From NCBI RefSeq assembly GCF_035222275.1, contig NW_026946359.1, positions 4,898,001 to 4,962,000 of the forward strand: 64,000 nucleotides of DNA. Reading direction: 5' to 3'. This DNA is from Podospora bellae-mahoneyi (lineage: Eukaryota; Ascomycota; Sordariomycetes; Sordariales; Podosporaceae). How positions within the stretch are numbered: the stretch's first letter is position 1; every line of letters begins with the position of its first letter. The notes below the pieces were generated by a model. It saw only the letters and a program-made list of their open reading frames with translations, was not told where the DNA came from and did not search any database. Positions 40,045-49,749 of this stretch are shown here, piece after piece. A program made the translations under genes and the position numbers.

Positions 40045-41964
40045 TCAAGGCAACAATCTCTTGGGGGTGCGTGGGTAGTAGGCGGCAAGGTGAACACTGG
40101 GAAGGTTGAGATACCACGCAACAACACGATCAAGACCAACTACAGCCGACAGGTTAGCAGCCATACCAACAAACATGCTTACCGCCAAAGCAAGCGTAAC
40201 CGGAGTCAGGAAACTTACTGCCTCCACCAGCGTGGGGTGGCGCTCCGACTTGACGGAACAGGTCAACGTATTCGCGAATGCCCGGGCTCTTAGGATCGAC
40301 CCCCTTGGTGCGAAGGCGAGCTTCAAGCTCCACAGGATCGTGGATACGCTGACCACCGGACAGAATCTCTTGCCCTCTCATGAACATGTCGTAAGCCAAT
40401 GTGACCTTGGGATTAGTGGGATCCTCCTTAGCGTAGAAGGGGCGGGCATCAGATGGGAACTTGTCCAACACATAGAAGTCGGTGTTGTACTTCTTCTTGA
40501 TGAGAGCACCCAGAGCCTTCTCTTGGGGTGTGCTCATATCCTCGAAGTCACTGACATTTCTGAATTCCTCTGGGCCTTCTTCTCTCAAGAGCTTTTGGCC
40601 CTCAGCAAAAGTCAAGCGGACCTCCTTGCCCTCCTCGGGTAAGAGAAACTCCTCCGAGGGATATACCGACCGTACGAGGGCGATCTCATCTGCGCAAGTC
40701 TTCTTGATAGTGCGGAAGATGTGAAGGAGTACACCCTCGAGCATGTGCAAAGCTTCCTGGTAATCAGTCACCTCCATTTCCAAATCGAGACCTGTGAACT
40801 CGGTCATGTGTCTGGGTGTGTTGCTGTTCTCGGCTCTGAACACGGGCCCAACACAGAAGACACGCTTTCTTCCCGCAAGAACTTCGATCTGCTTGTAAAA
40901 CTGTGGTGACTGGGCAAGGAAAGCCTCTTTCTCGAAATAAGGCAGGCGGAACACATTGGCACCACCTTCGGAGGCGGCAGCAATGAGGCAGGGAGGCTCA
41001 AACTCCTTGAAACCGTGCTCGCGCAGGTAAGAACGGAACAGGTGCTTCACCTCAACGCGGATGTCAGCAATGGCCTGCTGGACATAAGAGCGCTTGTGCA
41101 TGACAATGTTGTCCAAATGCGTAAGCATCGAGGCGGCCGGAGGACCGGAGACCTCGCCAGAAATGCTCAGCTTCTCAACACCTTCCACAGTCGCTTCCGC
41201 GGGGGCCTCTTCATCGCTGAAGTTTGTGACAGCCTTGTTGGCTGTCGAGAGGGTCATGCCCAACATGGCGGGAGCAGAGGAAATGACAAAAAGCTTGGTC
41301 AAGTGGAGCTCGTAGTTAGAGACACGGCAGCTCTTGACGGGCTCAAGAGGCTTCTCGACTGTGGCTTCAACAACCACAAAGGACTCAGGGTTAACTGATC
41401 CGATAAACTTGACCATTTGACGGCTCACTGAACCATCAGCGTTCGCCGCAACCACGCCCTGGATCGCCCAGTTGCCGGTTTCTCTCAGCTCAACAAAGGC
41501 CTGTGGTCTCGTCAGTATATCGTAATATCAAGAAGATAGATAAACAAACCATCTTGGCGCCTTGCATTCTCGCATTCTGGAGAAAAGCTCTAAGTTTGAC
41601 CTTCTTGCCGAGATGCTCATCGTTGAGCGTCTTAAGACTGATCTCGGTGGCATCCTCGGACAACTTGGTCTCGTGAGTCTCTTGGCCATAATTGCCCGTG
41701 GCATGGTCCTCAGCAGCAGCAGCGTTGGCCTGAGCAGTAGCAGCAGCTCTCTCAGCGGCCCGCTTGGCTTTCTCGGCCTCTATACAACAGTGTTAGGTTA
41801 AGATATCTTTGTATATATGGAGAGTTGATCGGTGTGTGATAATCCATACCTTTTTTAGCCTTGGCCTCAGCCTTCTTCAGGGCCTTCTTGGAGGGGCCAG
41901 CATCCTCACCAGCAACCTCTGGGGTCTCAGCAGGAGGGGCGGGATTTGGCGTGGGTTCGGCCAT
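40045..41964 (-). CDS. dps1: Cytosolic aspartyl-tRNA synthetase, 573 aa
   Basis: Charges tRNA-Asp in the cytosol; class II, eukaryotic/archaeal type. Four exons (41964-41850, 41779-41550, 41500-40219, 40139-40045) join to 574 codons. The introns are 70, 49 and 79 nt. The first 60 residues are a Lys/Ala/Glu-rich helix ([19 protein letters not shown]), as in yeast AspRS, where such an extension aids tRNA binding and binds its own mRNA. Then comes an OB-fold anticodon-binding domain ([21 protein letters not shown]). The catalytic domain carries motif 2 ([19 protein letters not shown], about residue 336). It ends with motif 3 ([12 protein letters not shown]), which is restored only when the last intron is removed. 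The C-terminus, [11 protein letters not shown], matches fungal AspRS. The gene is divergent from the Gemin2 homologue with about 424 bp between start codons. Confidence 0.97.
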
Positions 41965-42388
41965 TGTGAATAGTTGTCCAAAATCTACGAGATGGAGCTG
42001 AAGAGGTGACGGTTGCGCGAGGAATTGGGGTCAAAGTAACGAGATCAACGGCCTGCTTATAAGGGTGCAATGGCCGGGTGATTATGACTCGAAATTTGGC
42101 CGAACACCTGAGATGACTTTGACCGAGCGGCAAGCAGGTACAGCAAGGCGCCCTGGCTGTCTGGAGTTCCTTGGTGGGGTGATGAGGGGCAGTTGCATCC
42201 CCAGAATTTGTTATCTTATCTCCAACCTCATATATAACCCTTACCCTGAGTTGATTGCCACTTTGAATGGCACGGGAAAGTCTTGAGGACGGATGCACGA
42301 AATTACGTCGCGTCCCAGCGTGGCCAACGGCGTCCTCAGCTGAATTATTCTTCAGCACATCGTGCAGAGTTAGCCTCTTTACTTCACT
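41965..42388. promoter_or_regulatory. Divergent intergenic region of dps1 and the Gemin2 homologue
   Basis: A 424-bp region between two divergent start codons with no coding-like frame, so it must hold both promoters and leaders. I cannot point to specific factor sites with confidence. Confidence 0.55.
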
Positions 42389-43976
42389 ATGGCTTCAAAA
42401 CGCGATCACAGCGCCCTCTCGGCCAGTGACTACGATGATGCGCCGCCCTCCTCTTCTAACAAACGTCGTCGCGGGCAGCCTGCTGCTAAGACCAAGCAGG
42501 TCGAAGTGAAAACTGACCCGACATACGGCCAGAGAACCGCTTTCCCGGGCCTAGATGACGATGGCAACGGCCAATTCAGCGACGAAGATCTTGAAACTGA
42601 GGAGTGCGGCGACGCGTTCGCCTATTTGAAATCTGTTCGGTAAGCCTCCCTTGATACTTCTTCTCTCTACCATCACCACAATTCAGCCATCGCTAAACAA
42701 CCCACTATCACCTCAGCCACGTCAAACTGATAACGATGACCACATATGGAATGGTAAGCTAATGGGTAAGTAATCTCACAGACAAGAAGCCAGCCACGTC
42801 CCACACATTCTCGTCGCGCCGAAAGCAGGGCCCCAACTCCCTCCCCATTTGCTATCTACAACAGCAAACACTCACGATGCAGTCGACCGCAGTCTCTACG
42901 ATGACGGCGTAGGCGATTCCCGAGGTTACTACCAAGACGGTGCCTACACCGCAGCCCCTGACCCATCACCTACCTCCAGCCAGCAAGAAGCCGGATTGCT
43001 GGCCTCAGCCGATGCTGAAGCCGAAAACAAGCGCGCCCTCAGCGAATCCTATTACGCCTCCCTTACCGAACAGTTTCTCTCTCTTCGGGCCCTCCTTCAC
43101 CAGGAACCACCCCAAGAACTTGTTGATGCCCTCGATAAAGACCATGGTATAGAAGTCGGCGCGTTTGGCCCAAAGTCTTGGACTTTCCGGGTGTGGACCA
43201 AACGAATCAGATACACAGACCCGCTCCCGGTTCAAATCGCAGCCTTGGACAGGCAGAGCGTTCTCAAGATTCTTCGTATAATTCTCGGTGGCAAGTTCAT
43301 CCGCCGCGGTTATGAGCTGCGGGAAAGGACTAGTCGCTGGATTTGGGCTTTGCTTGCTCGTTTGCCTGACCGAGGTGTGCTTGACCACACCGAAGTTGGA
43401 TGGGTGAGGGATCTAGGAAAAAGAGCTGTGCTCATGATGGTTAGTATCGCTCATATGGCTGCGTTGAGAGAAGAAGTGGACGAGGGTTTGGAGGGCGAGG
43501 AGTATGGCGATGAAGAGGACGAGGAGGAAGAAGAGTACCCCGTGGACGAGGACATGGAATCAGAAAGTCATGAGGACGGTTTTGGTGTCACCATACAGGA
43601 CGACAAAGGAACCCTCGAGGTACCGCCAGCTAATCCTGTCGAGTCTGCTGAGGAGGCGGAAGATGGCGAAATGGACATGGACCTCGACGAAGGGGAGATC
43701 TCAGATGAAGACAACAACAAGGATATCGGTGCTGACATTGCGGCAGCCAAGGCACGCATGCTTGCCCAGCTTGAAGACATCCCAGAGTACGAGCAGGGCG
43801 TTCCCGCTGTTCAAGTGGAGAAGGTCTATGCTGACCAAGCGGATGAGCTGGTTTTTGACGAGACGAGAGCCAGAATCAACATGCGGGCGACTTTGAATAT
43901 GATTTTGACCGTAGCGGGTGAGCTTTATGGGCAAAGGGATTTGCTGGAGTTTCGGGACCCTTTCCCTTCTCTATAG
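42389..43976 (+). CDS. Gemin2/Brr1-family snRNP assembly protein, 481 aa
   Basis: Gemin2 (yeast Brr1) binds Sm proteins during spliceosomal snRNP assembly. Two exons, 42389-42639 and 42782-43976, are separated by a 142-nt intron (GTAAGC donor, CACAG acceptor) and join to 482 codons. The N-terminus has a basic nuclear-type patch (KRRRGQPAAKTK) and the family start TAFPGLDDDGNG...DAFAYLKSVR. The splice junction produces RQEASHVPHILVAPKAG, a known feature of fungal Gemin2 homologues, which supports the join. The central ERTSRWIWALLARLPDRGVL and VGWVRDLGKRAVLMM stretches match the conserved helical domain. Fungal proteins carry an acidic insertion, here DEEDEEEEEYPVDEDMES. The last helix (RARINMRATLNMILTVAGELYGQRDLLEF) closes the domain. 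The intron is longer than its neighbours, so an additional small exon is possible though not needed. Confidence 0.87.
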
Positions 43977-44424
43977 TTTTCTTAAGAAGGCATGATTTGT
44001 GAAGGGCGAGGTGCCCTGTATGTATGTTACTCGAGCCCATTCATTGTTCTCATAGTCAGCAAGCCTACTGTTTACATAAATAATCAATCTTTAATAGTTA
44101 CATGTCCCATGAGAAGCGGGCAGGTTACAACTACAAGCTGCCAGGAAGAATGCATAGAAGCAGTTGACTATTCTGGTGAATCTCTCCCTCCAGATATAAT
44201 GCAGGAAACAATAAACAGCCGCTATGTAAGGAAAGCCTTGGTATACGCATCCATGAATATACCCCCTTTTAACTTCCGTCAAGAACGCCATGCCCGTAAA
44301 TGCAAATCGATCGCAATGTCTACCCCTCCCATGTTTCTTCCCCCCAGAAATGTCTCGGCCGTTTCCATCTTCCCACTAACAATTACTCCTCCCTCGTCAC
44401 ACAAGCAAACGCAACCTCCCTTGT
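43977..44424. other. Convergent 3' region
   Basis: About 450 bp between the stop codons of the convergent Gemin2 homologue and RNR-inhibitor genes. It should hold both terminators and 3' untranslated regions. No gene is seen. Confidence 0.6.
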
Positions 44425-45177
44425 CTACTCATCACCCATCCCCTCCAGGAAGCTCGCCTCCTCAAAATCATTGCCGTCCACCAGCACCCGAACAGTATTC
44501 TCCTGCCCAGCCGCAGCAGCAACAGCACCCTCCCTACCCTTCTTTCCCCTCGGCACAGCCCACCTCCTATTTTCAAACCCCGCCGGCCCAAAACTCCTAG
44601 GGCTGACATCCACATCCTCCCACGAGAGCACCACCCCCTCCTCCTGCTCCTCCTCGTCTTCCTCCCCAACAAAGAACCTCTTCTTCGCATTGAGGTTCAC
44701 CCTCTCCGTCGCCTCCACCGCAGAGGTAGCACTCCCATTGCTGTAAATCGACTCCTGCGATCCCGCCATCTCACAATCGTCCGCTCCAGCACCGTTAGAT
44801 GGCTGGATCCCGAGCCCACCGACTTTGTGGATGCCGCTAAAAGGGAGGAGCTCCCTCATTCCACCACCAGCAGCAGTGCTGACAGGAACTGTAGGGGTTG
44901 GGGTGATGGGAGCGGCGTTGTCTTCCCAGAGCTTGAAGGCAGAGTACTGCGCACCGGTCTTGTAGCCTTCCTGGACTGACTTGCGGACGCGCATCCCGAC
45001 GTTGAGGAGGTTGGTTTGCACTGGGGCAGGGAGGATGGGACCGTTGAGGGGCGTTTTGGTCGATTGGGTGGCGGTGGGGGAACCGGAGAAAGAGGGGGAG
45101 AAGAAGGAGGTTATTTGACGGTGGGCAGGGTCGCTGGCGGCGCCGGCAAAGGGGCGCTTGGTTCGAGGGGCGGACAT
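44425..45177 (-). CDS. Spd1/Dif1-type ribonucleotide reductase regulator, 250 aa
   Basis: Single exon of 251 codons. The start at 45177 was chosen because MSAPRTKRPFAGAASDPAHR places the family signature at the N-terminus; the frame is open further upstream but that part is not family-like. The segment KRPFAGAASDPAHRQITSFF followed by NLLNVGMRVRKSVQEGYKTG is the Dif1/Spd1/Sml1-related Hug-type signature. In yeasts these small proteins restrain ribonucleotide reductase by holding the small subunit in the nucleus or inhibiting the enzyme, and are degraded at S phase or after DNA damage. The C-terminal half is acidic (GEEDEEEQEEGVVLSWEDVD), like the Rnr-binding region of Sml1. Regulation by degradation is inferred from the family. 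It is convergent with the Gemin2 homologue. Confidence 0.82.
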   Translation of the reverse strand: MSAPRTKRPFAGAASDPAHRQITSFFSPSFSGSPTATQSTKTPLNGPILPAPVQTNLLNVGMRVRKSVQEGYKTGAQYSAFKLWEDNAAPITPTPTVPVSTAAGGGMRELLPFSGIHKVGGLGIQPSNGAGADDCEMAGSQESIYSNGSATSAVEATERVNLNAKKRFFVGEEDEEEQEEGVVLSWEDVDVSPRSFGPAGFENRRWAVPRGKKGREGAVAAAAGQENTVRVLVDGNDFEEASFLEGMGDE

Positions 45178-46696
45178 TTTGTGTAGCTTAGGGCCCGGGG
45201 GGGAAGGAAAGTTATGCGCTTTGATTGTTTTTCGAAGAGAGATGGTGTGGTTTGGTGGGTGGCTGGTTGCAATTGTCAATGCTCTTTCGAGGTTAAAGTG
45301 GGAGCGAGGAGAGCTTGGAGTGCGCAAGGAGGATTGATCGGTTGTCGTGGTGATGATGACGAAAATGGAGAGAGGGGGGGAGGCTGGGCTGCTTGCTCAT
45401 ATGCTCGGTGGCGGCCCCAGGGTCCTGCAAATTTACCCAAGCAGGATTGGCGTGGGGTCCGGGGTAGTGGGTGGACTGCTGCAGAGAGTGGGCAGTCGCG
45501 CGCCCGTGTTTCGACGCGTAAATTGAATTTGAGGCACCAAGATTGGCTGCTTCAGTTTGCTTGGCGGTTTGGATTGTGCATGAAGGCTTCTTGTCAAGGC
45601 CACCCCTTCCGAATGCCTTCAACTTGATCGAGCAGCTGGATGTAAACGAAAAGATTGACAGGTAGAAAATTTGACAGGCACAGCCGGGCTTTTATTTAGC
45701 TTCGATCAAACCCCTCCCGCCTCCTTCTTTGTCAGGGGCCCAGCTCTACGAGTAAAAACCACCACAATTCGTTGCTGGACCGATCTCACTCAGGACCATA
45801 TATCTTTGTTGGACCGTTGGTAGCCACAGGCAGTCATGCGGGACATGCAGCCGCTAAGCAATCAGCCTTGCTCTCCCATGTAGAGATAGCTCTTGAAACA
45901 TCTCCGTTGGCCTACAGTTACGGCAAGAGTTGCAAGAGTTTGTTGAAGCGATGGCCTCAAATTGGCCTGTGTCACCGATGAAACATATCCAAATACACAT
46001 TTCAGGCGGCCATTAAGAACACCACATACGCCTACCCAGTAACGTTATTGCTAGAGTTGGTCACCACTTCAGCACCAGGCGTACGAGGTTCATGATCATA
46101 AAACATAACTTTTGCTTCTCTCCATAATAGCAAAGCCGGACGTCGACTATCAACCGCAACATGAAAAACAGGCTAGCCAGAGTCAAATGCAGACACAGCA
46201 GCTAAATCACTGAGGGGACTCGAAAATGCATGATGGAGCCTCTCCTGAATTCATAACAAAGCACAAAGATTCCTCCTCTACCTTGCCTACTGAACCAAGA
46301 CTTTTGGCGATCCTCGATCTCGCATTCAGCGGCGACTGCCAACCGCATCCCACCCGCAAAGGTAAATATTGGTCCCAAGCACGTGTAAAACTGACTTTGC
46401 GCTGATTGATCCCTCCCACGCAGTATAAACCTGCCCGTTACAGCAAAGACAACACGACGTCAGGAAAACGCAGCACACCGCAGGATGAAAGTCGAAGGCG
46501 ACCAAGACAAAAGATTTCCAGACCCCTAACGCCTTCCATGGTGCTGCGCGTGGTAGTTGGTGGATGTCCGCAAATGATTTTGATTGACGATCAAGAGTAA
46601 TGTCTAGACGCCCCGACTGGAAGTAGCCGCAGATACCGAGATGACCCCATTTACCATGCCATTATGCCGAGAAAAGAAAACAGCTAACGAAGCCAT
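45178..46696. other. Gap between RNR inhibitor and eS27
   Basis: About 1.5 kb with the presumed promoter of the RNR inhibitor (left) and the 3' end of eS27 (right). Short frames up to 137 codons show no domain. No repeats are seen. Confidence 0.5.
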
Positions 46697-47304
46697 CTAC
46701 TTTCTCCGGAAAGAGCAGCCCTCGGTGAGTCTGGCCTTACCACCGGTAGGCTGGCAGAGGACGGTCGTGCAGCCCTGGCAGATGACGACGGTCTGGGCGT
46801 GGGAGAAGACGGTGGTGATGGTGAAGCATCCGGGGCACTTGACGTCCATGAAGAAAGAGCGGGGAGCGGGCACAAGGGTCTGAACGTAGTGTTAGTATCA
46901 GCAGCGACGCGACCGAGCAGAACCTCTTGTCGGTAGCGTTGACAGAGATCCTAATCATAGGTTTGGGATGGACCACATACCTTGAGCTTGTGCTTGCGGG
47001 CCTCAGCAGCCGGGCTGGGGTTGATGAGATCAACGGCGAGAACCTTGAGAATCCATCCGTCAGCACCACATCATCGATAAGAATCCGTTATCCAGTGTTC
47101 TGCCCGTCCATGGTCCCGTGGGCAATCGCGATGCCATGATGTGGTGTCGCCCTCCTCCAAAAGAGTTCCAGATGTCGATTCCATATCCAAATTTCTCCTC
47201 CTCCTTGGCGTTATCGGCGGTGCAAAACCTTCGTCGTTCGGATGCGGGACCATGGTGGACGGGCAGAACCGAGCTCAATCGGGAAAATGGCTAGGTCTTA
47301 CCAT
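46697..47304 (-). CDS. rps27: 40S ribosomal protein eS27, 82 aa
   Basis: A zinc-binding protein of the small ribosomal subunit. Three exons: 47304-47302 (only the ATG), 47043-46981 and 46879-46697, joining to 83 codons, so the protein has 82 residues like its yeast counterpart. The first intron (258 nt, GTAAGA donor) begins directly after the start codon. The second is 101 nt (GTATGT donor, ACTAAC branch, CAG acceptor). The protein reads [21 protein letters not shown], then the zinc ribbon CPGC...CQGCTTVLC, and ends [17 protein letters not shown] start codon isolated from the rest of the protein by an intron is common in fungal ribosomal protein genes. The first intron contains an inverted repeat, listed separately. 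The gene is divergent from plp2. Confidence 0.95.
47097..47269. repeat. Inverted repeat inside the first intron of rps27
   Basis: The arms are 47097-47118 and 47245-47269. They are reverse complements over 22 bp (core TGCCCGTCCATGGTCCCG), except that the right arm has three extra bases. They are separated by about 126 bp. In the transcript they could form a stem that shortens the distance between splice sites. Confidence 0.75.
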
Positions 47305-47853
47305 CTTGACTGATTTTTGAGAGTATTACTCTTGATGAATCGGACAACGAGCCTTGGGTGGTGATGAGATCTGGGGTGGTTTGGCGGCAGAATCTACGCT
47401 CGTTGTTGGCGGTTGCGGAGGGGATTTTCGAAGGCCCAGCAACTCGAGAGACCAAAGGCAAAATTTGGGTGCGTGAGCGGCAAATCGCAAAATTGGCCTT
47501 GGAGTTAGGGCTCGGTCCGTGAGCCAATGAAATGCGCCGTACAGTGCGAGTGGGACCTGCCTCCAACTCGGCAGGGAGCAAGAGGTCCATGGTGGGGTCC
47601 AGGCTACAAAGGCGGGGCGGGTCGTCACTTTGGGTACGTACTCGCTGGAGCTTACCTTGACAATAGGGGCGATGAATGAATACTCCTTGTGAAGCATCAA
47701 GGCAGCACAATACTGTATTGGCGACATTGGGTGACGACAACGGGATACAGGGCTGAAGTCAGAAGCAAAATTGACCGCAATCTATCTAAAATTCAACAGA
47801 AAACCATTCACTAGAAGCACAGCACGAGGGCAACCTCAAACACATCCCTCAAG
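47305..47853. promoter_or_regulatory. Divergent intergenic region of rps27 and plp2
   Basis: 549 bp between two divergent start codons. No coding-like frame is convincing; the 133-149-codon minus-strand frames lack any domain and cross the eS27 start. It should contain both promoters. Confidence 0.55.
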
Positions 47854-48681
47854 ATGGCAGCTCCAATGGACCAGCGTATCGCCGTTCCTATCGACGACCC
47901 CAACGCCGACACAGAATGGTCAGTAATACCTCTTCATCCTCACCCTACAACCAACTAACCCCTATAAGGAATGAAATCCTCCGCAAACACAAAATCATCC
48001 CCGAAAAGCCACCCTCCCCCCACCCCCATGATCCAAGAAGCCATCCTCGAAGCCCGCCGCCTCGCCCACGAAAACCGCCTCGAAGGCAAAGACCTCTCGG
48101 ACCTCGACTCTCTCGAAGACGAAGAAGACGAAGATTTCCTTGAATCCTACCGCCAGAAACGCCTCCAGGAGCTCTCGGCCCTCTCCAAAAAGTCCATCCA
48201 CGGCTCTGTCTACCCCCTCTCCAAGCCAGACTACCAACGCGACGTAACCGAAGCCTCCAACAACGGCCCCGTCTTCGTCCACCTCGCCTCCTCCCTCTCC
48301 ACCAACGTTGAGTCCCGCGTTCTGGGCCAACTGTGGCGTCAGGCAGCAGAGGAATACGGTGACATCAAGTTCTGCGAGATGCCCGCTAACCGAGCGATCG
48401 AGGGGTACCCCGAGAAGAACTGCCCTACCATCTTGGTTTACAAAAACGGGGATATTGTCAAGCAGATTGTCACGCTTATGACGGTGGGTGGGCCAAGGAT
48501 GAGCATGCTCGAGTTGGATAACCTATTGGTTGAAGTGGGGGCAGTGAAGGAGAATGACATGCGGGTGTTGAAGCGGAGGAGGGAGGCGGAAGATGCCGAG
48601 GAGGAGAGGATTGTCAACAAGGGGATCAGGAGCAGTTCTGATAGGAGGAAACAGGACGATGATGACGATGATTGGGACTGA
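47854..48681 (+). CDS. plp2: Phosducin-like protein 2 (Plp2) with a +1 frameshift in a C-run
   Basis: Plp2/PDCL3 is a thioredoxin-fold co-chaperone of the CCT chaperonin that helps actin and tubulin folding. Exon 1 is 47854-47918. A 50-nt intron follows (GTCAGT donor, CTAAC branch, ATAAG acceptor). Exon 2 is 47969-48681. The spliced frame gives the hallmark DDPNADTEWNEILRKHKIIP then EKPPSP. It then runs out of frame, while the rest of the family sequence (PMIQEAILEARRLAHENRLE, then the thioredoxin part CEMPANRAIEGYPEKNCPTI) is in the +1 frame. The switch falls in a run of six C at about 48016-48021, where five would keep the frame. The exon lengths also sum to one more than a multiple of three. 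This is either a sequencing or assembly error in a homopolymer, or a real lesion or allele. The acidic tail QDDDDDDWD is typical of the family. Confidence 0.9.
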
Positions 48682-49749
48682 GCAAAGGAACGCCACATGG
48701 ACCAGATGTGGTACTACGGCTGCATAATGTTTCCGGGTGAGTCATTCGGTGAGGGCAAGCAACACACGTATCGCATTTCGGCAAGCCGAAAAGGGGAACG
48801 GTGTGACTGGCATGTTCGTGTTCTCGTAGTGGCAATACATTGCTGATCAAGCTTTGCATGGTAGAAACCATGAAAGCTTAGAGCTTGTTGTCCACGTGTT
48901 CATCTGCCTGTCTAGGCCGGAGCAGCTCATGAGGTTGTATCTGTTTTTTTGCCATCCGGCTTGTCTCGGCGAGGCGCGGTTGCCGGTGGAACAACATGGT
49001 AGAGAAAGGCGGCCGGAAGTGCAAAAGCAACCGGCGATCGCCAATGTATACCAAAGTAATAATTCAGGCTGTATGATAGCCACTACTCAAACATTGGCGC
49101 CAGTGGGAGTGTAGTGTGAAAGAGCCGGTGTCTGGTGAACGACTTACTCCAACATGGTGGCGAAGATCGTCACGTCGAAAGTTACTCCACACGCCGGCCC
49201 TCAATGACATCAAGTCTGTACATCAAAATAGTCACATGTGAAAGCTCACCAGGGGTAATCATGTTTGAAACTCGTTCAATGGCCTATACACCGTGTACAC
49301 CTCAACAAGACTGAAGCAAACCCCTAACTTGACGCAACGCTCTGTTCAATTTCTACGCTGCCAGCCTAGCTGTCAAAGCGCAGACCATAGACACACAATT
49401 CCACAAATGTTATGCACAGCAAAGACCCCCCTTTCCTCCAATATTACTTCGAGCAAAGAATAAAAGTATTATATTAACCCTTTGGCCCATCCCTAAAACC
49501 CAAGAGAAGAACAGCAAACCCCCCTTCGCTCACTCCTCAGACGCGCTTCATGTCGGGGGATAATCTCATATAATGATGGTATGAATGAACTTCCCTCTCT
49601 CTCCCTGCCTGCCTGGAACGCCATAGGTATCATTGCGCCTTCACTACCCACTCCTATCCTCCCCCACCCTACAACTCCAGATTGACAAACAGTGGAAACA
49701 AGCAAGCAACGCAACACGGAATGAAAGATGGACGCAACGGTGGTGTCAT
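48682..49749. other. Convergent 3' region between plp2 and kog1
   Basis: About 1.07 kb between the convergent stop codons. The sequence is AT-rich near 49440-49480. No coding-like frame or repeat is seen. Confidence 0.55.
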
